Below the pieces are notes generated by a model. It made no database searches. It saw only the letters and a program-made list of their open reading frames with translations, and was not told the origin of the DNA. 64,000 bases of DNA, taken from contig NZ_NEGH01000010.1 in assembly GCF_002135375.1 (NCBI RefSeq), positions 62,001 through 126,000 on the forward strand. Reading direction: 5' to 3'. Positions within the stretch are counted from its first letter, which is position 1, and each line of letters starts with the position of its first letter. Origin of the DNA: Acinetobacter sp. ANC 4558 (lineage in GTDB: Bacteria; Pseudomonadota; Gammaproteobacteria; Pseudomonadales; Moraxellaceae). A program made the translations under genes and the position numbers. Shown here one piece after another: positions 19,106-28,516 of the stretch.

Positions 19106-19479
19106 TTCATCTTCTAATGATCAAATTACTTATGTTATAAAAATTATTAAATATATGAATATAAAAAATATTTATACTTTTCTGTATAGTGTCCAATTTT
19201 TATTGTTTTGATTTGAAATTTCTATTGAAATATCTAAAGGTATTAAAAAAAGTATTAATTTATGCATAAAAAGATATGGAAATTTCCATATAAAAATGGA
19301 ATATTAGGCGGATGCTGTTATGAATCAGGATTTTAAAAGCTCAAGACGGAATTTTTAAAGCGTCTGTTGATTAAAAATAGTGAGAATGATCAATTATTTT
19401 TACAACAGTCCTTTCCTATTTATATGGAGAAAATAACGACTTATGAGGAATATAAGTCGTCATACAAGGATTAAGTTAC
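19106..19479. other. Leader region of the MFS gene with two inverted repeats
   Basis: No gene is seen. It holds an 18-nt perfect palindrome at 19274-19291 (arms ATATGGAAA and TTTCCATAT) and a hairpin at 19436-19460 (ACGACTTAT with ATAAGTCGT). The hairpin lies 20 nt before the MFS start, just upstream of its AAGGA ribosome site. Between them, AAATGGAATA at 19294-19303 matches part of the AraC-type half-site found at 22004-22019. Confidence 0.55.
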
Positions 19480-20832
19480 ATGAACAGTTCTGTTAAGGAT
19501 CCAGTAGAATCTGGAAGTAAAAAATCGAATATTTATGCATGGTATGTCGTTTTACTATGTATGTTGGCCTATATTTTCTCATTTATTGATCGTCAAATTT
19601 TAGCGTTGATGATTGAACCCGTAAAAGCAGATTTAGATTTAACTGATACGCAATTCAGTCTTTTACATGGATTGGCGTTCTCATTATTTTATGCATTTAT
19701 GGGCTTGCCGCTCGCCTACTTAGCTGACCGTTTTTCACGACCAAAAATTATTGCTGTTGGTATTATTTTTTGGAGTGTGGCAACTGCAATGTGCGGCTTA
19801 AGTAAAAACTTTATTCAACTGTTCCTCAGTCGTATGGGGGTCGGAGTTGGTGAGGCTGCATTGTCGCCTGCAGCGTATTCAATGTTCAGTGACTTGTTTA
19901 AAAAAGATAAGCTTGGTCGAGCTGTCGCAGTTTATTCAATTGGCTCTTTTGTAGGCGGTGGTATTGCATTTTTAGTCGGTGGCTACGTCATTGGCTTGCT
20001 TAAAGATTTAACTTTAATTGAAATTCCATTATTTGGTGCAGTAAAAGCATGGCAAATGGCATTCATTTTAGTGGGCATCCCTGGTGTTTTTATTGGTTTA
20101 TTATTTATTTTGACTGTTCGTGATCCAATGCGTAAAGGGCAAAAGCTCAATGCAGATGGTCAGGTTGAAAAAGTAACAATGAAAGCTGCATTCACCTTTC
20201 TTAAAAAACATCGTACCACTTTTACTTGTCATTACCTCGGTTTTACATTTTATGCGATGGCGTTGTATTGCTTAATTAGTTGGTCACCTGCATTCTTTAT
20301 GCGTAAATTTGGTTTAACACCAACAGAAGCTGGTTATATGCTTGGAACGGTATTACTGGTTGCAAATACATTAGGTGTATTTGCTGCAGGTTGGTTGAAC
20401 GACTGGTTTATTCAAAAAGGACGTAAAGATGCTCCAATGATTACTGGTGTGATTGGTATTGTCGGTCTTGTTTTGCCATTAATTGCATTCACTCAAGTTT
20501 CTGAATTGTGGTTGGCAGTTACATTATTGGCACCAGCAATGTTTTTTGCTTCTTTTCCAATGCCAGTTTCTACAACTGCAATGCAAATGCTTGCACCCAA
20601 CCAATTACGTGCTCAAATATCAGCAATTTTCCTTTTAATTAGTAACTTAGTTGCTGTTGGTATTGGAACAACATTGGTGGCTTTGGTTACAGATAGAGTA
20701 TTTGATAATCCATTAATGGTTGGAACATCACTGTCTATCGTGGGTGGAATTTCATGTGTATTGTCGTTTATCTTACTGAAAAAAGGATGTAAAGCATTTA
20801 AGGACAGTATGCAACGTGAATATGCATCTTAA
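19480..20832 (+). CDS. MFS transporter, spinster-like subgroup
   Basis: A 450-residue major facilitator with about 12 membrane helices. The first loop (LPLAYLADRFSRPKIIAVG) and helix 4-5 region (SRMGVGVGEAALSPAAYSMFSDLF) place it with the spinster-like and anion/organic-acid carriers. The N-terminal 20 residues are polar and cytoplasmic. The position before an AraC regulator and two dehydrogenase genes suggests it imports the substrate of that pathway. No substrate can be read from the sequence. It has its own leader and a terminator after it, so it is a separate transcription unit. Confidence 0.85.
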   Translation: MNSSVKDPVESGSKKSNIYAWYVVLLCMLAYIFSFIDRQILALMIEPVKADLDLTDTQFSLLHGLAFSLFYAFMGLPLAYLADRFSRPKIIAVGIIFWSVATAMCGLSKNFIQLFLSRMGVGVGEAALSPAAYSMFSDLFKKDKLGRAVAVYSIGSFVGGGIAFLVGGYVIGLLKDLTLIEIPLFGAVKAWQMAFILVGIPGVFIGLLFILTVRDPMRKGQKLNADGQVEKVTMKAAFTFLKKHRTTFTCHYLGFTFYAMALYCLISWSPAFFMRKFGLTPTEAGYMLGTVLLVANTLGVFAAGWLNDWFIQKGRKDAPMITGVIGIVGLVLPLIAFTQVSELWLAVTLLAPAMFFASFPMPVSTTAMQMLAPNQLRAQISAIFLLISNLVAVGIGTTLVALVTDRVFDNPLMVGTSLSIVGGISCVLSFILLKKGCKAFKDSMQREYAS

Positions 20833-20852
20833 AATCGCTTTTCTTTCACTCA

Positions 20853-20886
20853 TTTATATGATGTATTAGGTAATACATCATATAAA
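20853..20886. other. Perfect inverted repeat after the MFS gene
   Basis: Two 16-nt arms (20853-20868 and 20871-20886; TTTATATGATGTATTA and its complement) flank GG. It lies 20 nt after the MFS stop and has no adjacent T-run. It could stabilise the 3' end or bind a protein. Confidence 0.5.
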
Positions 20887-20930
20887 GTAAGAATCAAAAG
20901 GAAGGATTCACTTTATATCTTTTTACACTT

Positions 20931-20956
20931 GCCCATTGATGACGAATGGGCTTTTG
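20931..20956 (+). terminator. Intrinsic terminator between MFS and AraC genes
   Basis: Stem GCCCATT (20931-20937) with AATGGGC (20945-20951), followed by TTTTGTATTT. It separates the MFS transcript from the regulator. Confidence 0.7.
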
Positions 20957-20991
20957 TATTTAGAACAAAAATATAATGAATGGAGTGAGTG

Positions 20992-21981
20992 ATGAATCAG
21001 TTGTCGAATTTGAACCATTTACATTACATGGATGAGTTTTTATTATTTAATTCAGATGATTATCAAACGATTAAAGATCAAATTAGTCATTATTTATGCC
21101 CTCATCAATTTGATGTTGATAGATTAACCACGTTAAATACACGCCTGAATGGATTTAGCTTCGGAAATTCTGCGTTATATGACTTAAAGTATAATGCACC
21201 CGTTGCCATTACTATCGATGAAGCATCGCAAAATTATTTATTTCGTATTACCTTAGAAGGCGAATGTGAGGTGGATAATGCACATAATCAGGTGCTTCAA
21301 TCTGTGGGTATTATGACGGTAACGCATCCGAATAGTAAGAACCGTATCGTTACAAATCAGCGTTGTCGGAATATTATTTTAAAGTTAACTCAGCAGGATG
21401 TCGAAACTCAATTATTTAAAATGTTAGGTTATACTTGTACTCATCCAGTGATATTTAACAGTGGATTATCTTGTACAAGTGAAGGATTAAACTCAATTAT
21501 AGAAACACTTAATTATTTATGTCATGCTTATTACAATATTCAAAATTGGAGTTTTATTTCAGGTAGTTTTACACAATATTTAATTGAACTAATTTTATTA
21601 AAAGTTCCCAATAATTATAGCCAGAAATTGAATGAGCAACGACAACTGGTTTTACCAAACTATATGAAAAAAGCACAACAATATATTCAAAATCATATTC
21701 AGGACAATATTGTATTGGCTGATTTGAGTGTCTTTTGTGGTGTGTCCAGTAGAACAATACAGAAAGGGTTTAATCAATATTTTCAACAAACACCGATTGA
21801 ATATATTCGAGATTTACGCGTTGAACGGATACATCAAGATTTGCTGAAAAGCCATGGCAATGAGACAGTAACTGATATTTTATTGCAGTATGGGATTCAA
21901 AGTTTTGGACACTTTTCTAATGTTTATAAAAAGCGATATGGTTGTTTACCTTCACAAACATTAAAAATGTACATGGCATAA
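20992..21981 (+). CDS. AraC/XylS-family transcriptional activator
   Basis: The protein is 329 residues from the ATG at 20992, which has GGAG at ideal distance; a GTG directly before it is less likely. The N-terminal part is a cupin-like AraC_binding_2 type sensor. The C-terminal 100 residues hold the two helix-turn-helix motifs: IVLADLSVFCGVSSRTIQKGF and VTDILLQYGIQSFGHFSNVYKKRYG, with the AraC signature. It is followed by a 111-nt gap that carries tandem direct half-sites, then by the opine-dehydrogenase-like gene. It therefore probably activates that operon, with the pathway substrate as inducer. Confidence 0.88.
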   Translation: MNQLSNLNHLHYMDEFLLFNSDDYQTIKDQISHYLCPHQFDVDRLTTLNTRLNGFSFGNSALYDLKYNAPVAITIDEASQNYLFRITLEGECEVDNAHNQVLQSVGIMTVTHPNSKNRIVTNQRCRNIILKLTQQDVETQLFKMLGYTCTHPVIFNSGLSCTSEGLNSIIETLNYLCHAYYNIQNWSFISGSFTQYLIELILLKVPNNYSQKLNEQRQLVLPNYMKKAQQYIQNHIQDNIVLADLSVFCGVSSRTIQKGFNQYFQQTPIEYIRDLRVERIHQDLLKSHGNETVTDILLQYGIQSFGHFSNVYKKRYGCLPSQTLKMYMA

Positions 21982-21982
21982 A

Positions 21983-22039
21983 TTTTCCAAGGGAATAGAT
22001 GACTTCGCAAATGGAATAGTCTTTTCGCATACGGGGGAG
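21983..22039 (+). promoter_or_regulatory. Tandem AraC-type half-sites
   Basis: Two 16-nt direct repeats of the form TTCGCA-N3-GGRRNAG lie at 22004-22019 (TTCGCAAATGGAATAG) and 22024-22039 (TTCGCATACGGGGGAG). A weaker third copy precedes them at 21983-21998 and shares its GGAATAG end. The spacing is 21 and 20 nt, two helical turns, as for AraC/XylS dimers. The last copy ends where a -35 element would fall for the TATGAT box at 22060-22065, the class II activator arrangement. Confidence 0.6.
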
Positions 22040-22059
22040 TACAAAGTAGATTGATCTTC

Positions 22060-22065
22060 TATGAT
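22060..22065 (+). promoter_or_regulatory. Candidate -10 box for the dehydrogenase operon
   Basis: TATGAT lies 17 nt downstream of GAGTAC (22037-22042), which is a poor -35 sequence. A weak -35 overlapped by an activator half-site fits an activator-dependent promoter. A strong AGGAGG ribosome site precedes the ATG at 22093. Confidence 0.4.
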
Positions 22066-22092
22066 GAGATAAGTTAATCAGGAGGATTTAAA

Positions 22093-23199
22093 ATGAAAAT
22101 TACAGTACTTGGTGGTGGTCATGGATGTTATGCAGCAGCTTTAGAAATGGCTGAGAAGGGGCATGACGTTGTATTATGGCGTCGTGATGCAGAAGCATTG
22201 AATGAACTTGCAGCGACTGGACAGCTTTTTGTTCGAGATTACCGTGGGGAGCGTTCAGTTACTGTTGGTTTTGAAAATAGTCAGATTAATTTACAAAATA
22301 ATTTAGAACAAGCGATTCATCATGCAGAGCTTATTATTATTCCTTTACCATCGACAACCCATCTCAATTTAGCACAACAAGCAGCACCTTATTTTAAAGA
22401 TGGGCAAGTTGTTTATTTACCACCAGGTACATTTGGTAGCTTTGTTTTTGCTCAAGCGATGAGAGAAGCAGGTAATCAAGCTCAAGTTGCATTTGCTGAA
22501 ACAGGAACACTCCCTTATTTAGTACGTAAACATGGGGTGAATCGTATTGTGGTGAGCGGTTATGCAACGCGTTTACCGACTGGTGTATTTCCATCTAACC
22601 TCTCTGAGCATGCATTTAAAATTTTGCAACAAGCGTACCCAAGTGTAGAGCCTATTGAAGATGGCTTAAGCGGCGCTTTGATGAATGCGGGCCCCATTAT
22701 TCATCCACCATTGATTATGATGAATGCTGGTCCTTTAGAACATTTTGAAGCTTGGGATATTCATAATGAAGGTACTCAACCTTCAATCCGCCGTGTGACA
22801 AGCGAGCTTGATGCTGAGCGGATGCGTGTTCGTGAAGCATTAGGGTATCCTGCACCCCATTTTCCTCTTGCGGATCATTATAATAAAGATGGTGAAGGTG
22901 ATGAGTGGATGTATGGTCGAGGGGCACATGGTAAGTTGACGGATAGTGGTGATTGGCGTGAAGATATCGACTTACAAGAACATCGTTATATGCTTGAAGA
23001 TACACGCTTAGGATTATCTTTAATTGTATCTGTAGGACGTTGGGCGGGTGTGCCGACTCCTGTTGCTGAAGGACTACTAAATATCGCATCTGCGGTGACA
23101 GGTCGAAATTTATATGCAGAAGGTCGCACTTTAGAAAATTTAGGATTGGCTGATAAGTCTAAACAGGAAATGTATGTGATTCTGCAACAAGGAGTTTGA
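22093..23199 (+). CDS. Octopine/nopaline dehydrogenase family oxidoreductase
   Basis: The 368-residue protein starts with a Rossmann fold (ITVLGGGHGCYAAALEMAEKGHDVVLW; Gly-rich loop at residues 7-11). It continues with a C-terminal helical domain of the NAD(P)-dependent opine dehydrogenase type. The IHPPLIMMNAG segment with His204 corresponds to the conserved HP...N motif of that domain. Family members reductively condense an amino acid with an oxo acid, or run the reverse oxidation. The gene has a strong AGGAGG ribosome site and is followed 1 nt later by a 3-hydroxyacyl-CoA-dehydrogenase-like gene, so the two act together. Substrate unknown. Catabolic use is inferred from the transporter and activator nearby. 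Confidence 0.8.
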   Translation: MKITVLGGGHGCYAAALEMAEKGHDVVLWRRDAEALNELAATGQLFVRDYRGERSVTVGFENSQINLQNNLEQAIHHAELIIIPLPSTTHLNLAQQAAPYFKDGQVVYLPPGTFGSFVFAQAMREAGNQAQVAFAETGTLPYLVRKHGVNRIVVSGYATRLPTGVFPSNLSEHAFKILQQAYPSVEPIEDGLSGALMNAGPIIHPPLIMMNAGPLEHFEAWDIHNEGTQPSIRRVTSELDAERMRVREALGYPAPHFPLADHYNKDGEGDEWMYGRGAHGKLTDSGDWREDIDLQEHRYMLEDTRLGLSLIVSVGRWAGVPTPVAEGLLNIASAVTGRNLYAEGRTLENLGLADKSKQEMYVILQQGV

Positions 23200-23200
23200 A

Positions 23201-24196
23201 ATGAATAAAATTCAACATGTTGCAGTGATTGGTGCAGGGAGAATGGGAAAAGCAATTGCCATTGCTTTTGCTTATGCGGGACTGCACGTGAAATTGGTTG
23301 ATGCGAAAGAACGTACTGAGTTGGAATTTAAGCATTATCAACAACAAGTGATACAAGATATTGTACAAGAGTTAGCACTGCTCAATAAAATTCAGTTTAT
23401 CCAATCGAATCAAAGTGAAGATATTTTAGATAATATTCAGGTGCTTGCTAAACAAGAGTCGATATCATTTTTACGGCAATGTGATTTAATTATGGAAGGC
23501 GTGCCTGAACAAACTCAGGCGAAACAAGATATCTTCACTTGGTTAGATCAATATATTTCTCCTAAATGTATTGTCGCGTCAACCACATCAACATTTTTGG
23601 TGACCGACATTGCTCAAATGCTGTCTCATCCAGAACGCGTTGTGAATGCACACTGGTTAAATCCTGCATATCTCATTCCTTTGGTTGAATTAAGTCGTTC
23701 GGAACAAACATCTAATGATATCGTTGAAAATTTGAAAGCATTTTTAACCCAAATCGGTAAAGTTGCTGTGGTGTGCAATGCGAAGGCTGGTTATATCGTA
23801 CCTAGAATTCAAGCATTGGCGATGAATGAAGCAGCACGCATGGTGGAAGAAGGTGTGGCTTCTGCGGAAGATATTGATATTGCAATTCGAACTGGGTTTG
23901 GGCTACGGTTTTCAGTTTTGGGCTTGCTTGAGTTCATTGATTGGGGCGGTGGTGATATTTTGTATTATGCATCGCAATATTTACAGCAAGAATTAGGTGA
24001 ACGTTATCGTACACCACAAATTATTGCAGACAATATGCAGAATAAACGAAATGGTTTACGTGAAGGTCAGGGGTTTTATGACTATGCGACAATGGATATA
24101 GACGCATATAAATTTAATGTGTTGAATACTTTTGCTCGTCGAATTGAAACTTCTCAATTAAAACCAATATTCAATGTTTTAAAAAGTGAATCGTGA
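23201..24196 (+). CDS. 3-hydroxyacyl-CoA dehydrogenase-like oxidoreductase
   Basis: A 331-residue NAD-dependent enzyme of the 3-hydroxyacyl-CoA/L-carnitine/L-gulonate dehydrogenase superfamily. It has GAGRMG at residues 11-16, His151 in VVNAHWLNPAYLIPLVELS, and AGYIVPRIQALAMNEAARMVEEGVAS at the domain junction with the usual Asn. The second domain has GLGLLEFIDWGGGDILYY-like sequence and a C-terminal GFYDY, as in short carnitine-dehydrogenase-type members. It begins 1 nt after the opine-dehydrogenase-like gene. Together they suggest oxidation of a hydroxy acid or amine intermediate. A strong terminator follows. Confidence 0.8.
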   Translation: MNKIQHVAVIGAGRMGKAIAIAFAYAGLHVKLVDAKERTELEFKHYQQQVIQDIVQELALLNKIQFIQSNQSEDILDNIQVLAKQESISFLRQCDLIMEGVPEQTQAKQDIFTWLDQYISPKCIVASTTSTFLVTDIAQMLSHPERVVNAHWLNPAYLIPLVELSRSEQTSNDIVENLKAFLTQIGKVAVVCNAKAGYIVPRIQALAMNEAARMVEEGVASAEDIDIAIRTGFGLRFSVLGLLEFIDWGGGDILYYASQYLQQELGERYRTPQIIADNMQNKRNGLREGQGFYDYATMDIDAYKFNVLNTFARRIETSQLKPIFNVLKSES

Positions 24197-24225
24197 AATT
24201 TTTATTTTTAAATTTCAAATGAAAT

Positions 24226-24258
24226 AAAAAAGCTCATCTATTATGGATGAGCTTTTTT
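24226..24258 (+). terminator. Intrinsic terminator after the dehydrogenase operon
   Basis: A perfect 13-bp stem (AAAAAAGCTCATC 24226-24238, GATGAGCTTTTTT 24246-24258) with a 7-nt loop. The A-tract and T-tract make it potentially bidirectional. Confidence 0.9.
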
Positions 24259-24703
24259 ATGATCAGATATGTTGGAATGCTTTAATGATAAAGTATTCCA
24301 TTCTCTTTATTAGAAGGCGTCATCTTTGAGATAAAGCACTGTTTATCTTTGAAATATATAATTATAATTTTTGTTTGATATACACTTTAATAATGAATAA
24401 TTTAGATTAATTATCTTTTTTTTAATCTAATCATTTGATTTATATCTATATTTATTTAATAAAATTAAATATTTTTAAAATAATAATATGGTGATATTAT
24501 GTGATTTATTTGGCATTTTTAATTGTAATTGATATTTTTTACCATTAATCTTTGGGGTTGTTTTTGCATTAATCTACAACTTTCAAAGATTTGAGTTCAA
24601 AACCTATTATTTTTAGATTAAAAATATTTTCAAAAATCTATTAAAAAATTCCAGAAAATGATGAGAATTTTTAAATAAAAAGATTTATAGAGTTAATAAT
24701 TAC
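24259..24703. other. AT-rich upstream region of the ABC exporter operon
   Basis: About 445 nt with no supported gene. It presumably holds the promoter of the three-gene exporter operon. No clear operator was recognised. Confidence 0.5.
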
Positions 24704-25765
24704 ATGAACATTAAAAAATATTTTACTTTTGGAGCTACGCTTGGTCTTTTTATTGCTGCCTATTTTATTTGGCAAAAGTTACATACTGTAACGCCTGATA
24801 CCATTCTGAGTGGTAATGGTCGCATTGAGGCGACTGAGGTGAATATCGCAAGTAAATCTGCGGGTCAATTAATAGAAGTCCTAGTGAAAGAAGGAGAGTT
24901 GGTAGAGGCAGGACAAATACTTGCGCGAATAAAAGTATCTGCTTTGGAAGCAAGAATTAAAGAAGCTGAAGCACAGCAGAAACAAGCTGAAGATGCAGTA
25001 AATATGGCTGAAGCACAAGTTGATATGAGGATAAGTGAGAAAGAGGTTGCAAAAGCAGTTGTTGATCAACGATTGACAGAGTTAACCGCTGCACAGAGAC
25101 GAGTAGAACGCCTTGAAGCTTTAGCAGAAGATGGAGCAGTATCCATTCAGCAACTCGATAATGAGCGTGTTGGCGTAAAAAGTGCATTTGCTGTTTTAGG
25201 CTCTGCAAAGTCACAAGTGAGAAGTGCTGACAGTGCTATTTTAGCAGCGCGTAGTCAAGTATCGAGTGCAAAATCTCAGGTTGAGGCGGCTAAAGCAACG
25301 GTTGAACGTTTAAATTATGATATGGAGGATGCACAGCTCAAAGCCCCCCTCAATGCGCGTGTACAGTTTCAAATTGCACAACCTGGCGAAATGGTCGCAG
25401 CAGGTGGGCGGGTGATGAATCTGATTGATTTATTTGATGTCTATATGACATTTTTTTTACCCGAAAAAATAGTGGGGCGTATTGCGATTGGTTCAGAAGT
25501 TCGTATTATTTTAGATACTGATAAAAATACAGTCATCCCTGCAAGAATATCTTTTATTGCTGATACAGCACAATTTACCCCGAAATCAGTGGAAACTGAA
25601 AATGAACGTCAGAGATTGATGTTTCGTGTGAAAGCAAATATTGATCCTCAGCATTTAGAAAATGGAATCGGAAATGTAAAAACAGGTCTACCTGGGGTTG
25701 CATATATCAAAATTGATCAACAAGCTGAATGGCCAATCTTCTTAAATGATCAGGTTGCATTGTAA
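24704..25765 (+). CDS. yhiI: HlyD-family membrane fusion protein, YhiI-like
   Basis: Periplasmic adaptor of an ABC-2 exporter. The 353-residue protein has an N-terminal membrane anchor (residues 7-23) and a biotinyl-lipoyl hairpin half ([35 protein letters not shown]). A long helical coiled coil follows, Ala/Gln/Glu-rich at about residues 75-205. The second lipoyl half ([24 protein letters not shown]) and a beta-barrel end complete it. Its stop overlaps the rbbA start by 1 nt (TAATG). The set matches E. coli yhiI-rbbA-yhhJ in order and lengths (about 355, 911 and 374 residues there). Confidence 0.88.
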   Translation: MNIKKYFTFGATLGLFIAAYFIWQKLHTVTPDTILSGNGRIEATEVNIASKSAGQLIEVLVKEGELVEAGQILARIKVSALEARIKEAEAQQKQAEDAVNMAEAQVDMRISEKEVAKAVVDQRLTELTAAQRRVERLEALAEDGAVSIQQLDNERVGVKSAFAVLGSAKSQVRSADSAILAARSQVSSAKSQVEAAKATVERLNYDMEDAQLKAPLNARVQFQIAQPGEMVAAGGRVMNLIDLFDVYMTFFLPEKIVGRIAIGSEVRIILDTDKNTVIPARISFIADTAQFTPKSVETENERQRLMFRVKANIDPQHLENGIGNVKTGLPGVAYIKIDQQAEWPIFLNDQVAL

Positions 25766-28515
25766 TGCAACAAGATACTCAAGAATCGATTGTTGCTGAA
25801 GTCAATCATGTGAGCTTACATTATGGTAAGACAGTAGCATTAAAAAACGTATCTATTGCATTCCCCGCAGGGAAAATGGTGGGTTTGATTGGGCCAGATG
25901 GTGTAGGTAAATCAAGTCTTCTTGGCTTATTATCAGGCGCTAAAAAAATTCAAACAGGTACGATTCAAGTTTTGGGAATCAATCTTGCACATAAAAATGA
26001 TCGAAAAAAGATTTGTTTACATGTTGCTTATATGCCACAGGGTTTAGGTTCTAATTTATATAAGACTTTATCTATTGAGGAAAACTTGCAATTTATTGCT
26101 CGATTATGTGGGCATAATAAACAAGAACGTAGAAAAAAAATTGATGAACTCACAAAAAGTACGGATCTATATGCATTTTTAGACCGCCCAGCAGGTCAAT
26201 TATCTGGTGGAATGAAACAAAAACTTAGTTTATGTTGTGCGCTGATTCATGACCCTGATTTTTTGATTTTAGATGAACCTACCACAGGGGTAGCACCATT
26301 AGCACGAGCCCAGTTTTGGGATTTAATTCAGAAAATACGCAATGTACGCCCACAAATGAGTGTGCTTGTTGCTACGGCATATATGGATGAAGCCCAAAAA
26401 TTTGATTGGTTGGCCATGATGAATGATGGCGAAATTCTTAAAACAGGAACTCCTCAAGAATTATTAAATCTAACCAACAGCCAAAATTTAGAAGATGCTT
26501 TTATACAGCTTTTACCAGAGGATAGAAAACATGGTTATCAACCTGTTGTTATTCCTCCATTAGTGACGGATGATTCAGATGAATATGTAATAGAAGCACA
26601 AAATCTAACTGTTAAATTTGGAAATTTTACGGCTGTAAATCATGTCGATTTTAAAATTAAACGTGGTGAAATTTTTGGCTTTCTAGGCTCAAATGGGTGT
26701 GGAAAATCAACCACAATGAAAGTGCTGACAGGACTCTTAGAAGCGACTGAAGGCGAAACATGGTTATTTGGTCAGCCTATCGACGGGGGGAATATGAATA
26801 CTCGTCGTCGTATAGGATATATGTCACAATCATTTTCACTTTATACTGAGCTTACCGTTTTACAAAATCTAGTACTGCATGCGAAATTATTTCATATTGC
26901 GACAACAGAAATGAACTCTCGGGTTGAATTAATGTTACAACGATTCAATTTAGAAGATGTTAAAGATAAGTTACCACACGATTTACCTGTCGGGCTTCGA
27001 CAAAGGTTGTCTTTAGCCGTTGCATTAGTACACAACCCTGAAATCTTAATTTTGGATGAGCCAACTTCAGGTGTTGATCCGATTGCACGTGATAATTTTT
27101 GGTATTATTTGATTCAACTTTCACGTGATGATGGCGTAACAATCTTTATTTCTACGCATTTTATGAATGAAGCATCACGCTGTGATCGTGTTTCATTGAT
27201 GCATGCAGGATCAGTGCTCGATAGTGATTCGCCCGTGCAACTCATGAAAAAAAAGCAAACTGAAACATTAGAAGATGCATTTATTCAATATTTATTGGAT
27301 GCAGGCGCAGGTACGTTAACTTCATATGCATCAGAAAGTGAAAGCAACACAGTAACACGGATTAATGACAAACAAACGAATAGGTTGGCACACTTTAGTT
27401 TTTTAAGACTATTTAGTTATGCTTGGCGTGAGTCTTTAGAACTTGCTCGTGACCCTATTCGCGCAACTATGGCGTTGCTTGGGTCTATTCTTTTACTTTT
27501 TGTGATGAGTTATGGCATTAATTTAGATGTAGAAAATTTAACATTCGCCGTATTGGATCATGATCAAAGTAGTTTAAGTCAGAACTATACAATGAGTATT
27601 GCAAGTTCTCATTATTTTATGAAAAAACCATCATTACAAAATCATGACGATATTGATCGGCGTATGCGACGTGGGGATATTGCTTTAGCTATTGAAATTC
27701 CACCACATTTTTCTAGAGATATTGCACGTGGTGAGGCGGTTAAAATAGCTGCTTGGGTAGATGGAACGATGCCATCTCGTGCCGAAACGGTTCAGGGATA
27801 TATGAATGGCATTCATAGTCATTGGTTATTGAGTAAAGCCTTAGAGCAGACAGGTTATCATCAAGCCAATTTAGTGAATATCGAAACACGATATAGATAT
27901 AACCCTGATATTAGAAGTTTACCTGCAATGACAACAGCTATTTTGCCGTTATTATTACTTTTAATTCCAGCAACGTTAACAGCATTATCGGTTGTGCGAG
28001 AAAAAGAATTAGGTTCCATTGTCAATTTATATGTTACGCCTGTAACGCGTAGTGAATTTCTGATTGGTAAGCAAATTCCATATATTATTTTAGCCATGTT
28101 TAATTATTTTTTAATGTGCTTCATTATTGTGTATGTATTTAAAGTACCAATGAAAGGAGATTTTTTCGTTCTGACTATTGCGGCATTCCTCTTTTCAATT
28201 TTTGCAACAGGGACTGGAATGCTCGCATCGACATTAACGAAAAGCCAGATTGCGTCTTTATTTTTGGTTTTAATCGGTACGCTTATTCCTGTGACCCAAT
28301 TTGCTGGATTAATTAATCCAGTTTCTTCTCTTGAGGGATTTGCTCGGTGGTTTGGTGGCATTTATCCAGCAACAAATATGATCAATATTAGCCGAGGCGT
28401 ATTTAATAAAGGTTTAGGTTTTGAAGATTTATCCTCTCAGCTTTGGGTTATTATTATTTCAATACCTGTTGTCATACTGACAGCGATTGCCTTGTTAAAA
28501 AAACAGGAGTCGTAA
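25765..28515 (+). CDS. rbbA: Fused double-ATPase/ABC-2 permease RbbA-like
   Basis: A 916-residue fusion of two ABC ATPases and an ABC-2 membrane domain. The first ATPase has Walker A GPDGVGKS (residues 43-50), signature LSGGMKQKL and ILDEPTTGV. The second has GSNGCGKST (about residue 310), a signature degraded to LPVGLRQRL, and [10 protein letters not shown]. The membrane part runs from about residue 560, with a large external loop and then five helices ([29 protein letters not shown] is typical ABC-2). E. coli RbbA was described as a ribosome-associated ATPase, but the membrane fusion and the adaptor gene argue for export. Neither activity can be shown here. Confidence 0.9.
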   Translation: MQQDTQESIVAEVNHVSLHYGKTVALKNVSIAFPAGKMVGLIGPDGVGKSSLLGLLSGAKKIQTGTIQVLGINLAHKNDRKKICLHVAYMPQGLGSNLYKTLSIEENLQFIARLCGHNKQERRKKIDELTKSTDLYAFLDRPAGQLSGGMKQKLSLCCALIHDPDFLILDEPTTGVAPLARAQFWDLIQKIRNVRPQMSVLVATAYMDEAQKFDWLAMMNDGEILKTGTPQELLNLTNSQNLEDAFIQLLPEDRKHGYQPVVIPPLVTDDSDEYVIEAQNLTVKFGNFTAVNHVDFKIKRGEIFGFLGSNGCGKSTTMKVLTGLLEATEGETWLFGQPIDGGNMNTRRRIGYMSQSFSLYTELTVLQNLVLHAKLFHIATTEMNSRVELMLQRFNLEDVKDKLPHDLPVGLRQRLSLAVALVHNPEILILDEPTSGVDPIARDNFWYYLIQLSRDDGVTIFISTHFMNEASRCDRVSLMHAGSVLDSDSPVQLMKKKQTETLEDAFIQYLLDAGAGTLTSYASESESNTVTRINDKQTNRLAHFSFLRLFSYAWRESLELARDPIRATMALLGSILLLFVMSYGINLDVENLTFAVLDHDQSSLSQNYTMSIASSHYFMKKPSLQNHDDIDRRMRRGDIALAIEIPPHFSRDIARGEAVKIAAWVDGTMPSRAETVQGYMNGIHSHWLLSKALEQTGYHQANLVNIETRYRYNPDIRSLPAMTTAILPLLLLLIPATLTALSVVREKELGSIVNLYVTPVTRSEFLIGKQIPYIILAMFNYFLMCFIIVYVFKVPMKGDFFVLTIAAFLFSIFATGTGMLASTLTKSQIASLFLVLIGTLIPVTQFAGLINPVSSLEGFARWFGGIYPATNMINISRGVFNKGLGFEDLSSQLWVIIISIPVVILTAIALLKKQES

Positions 28516-28516
28516 C

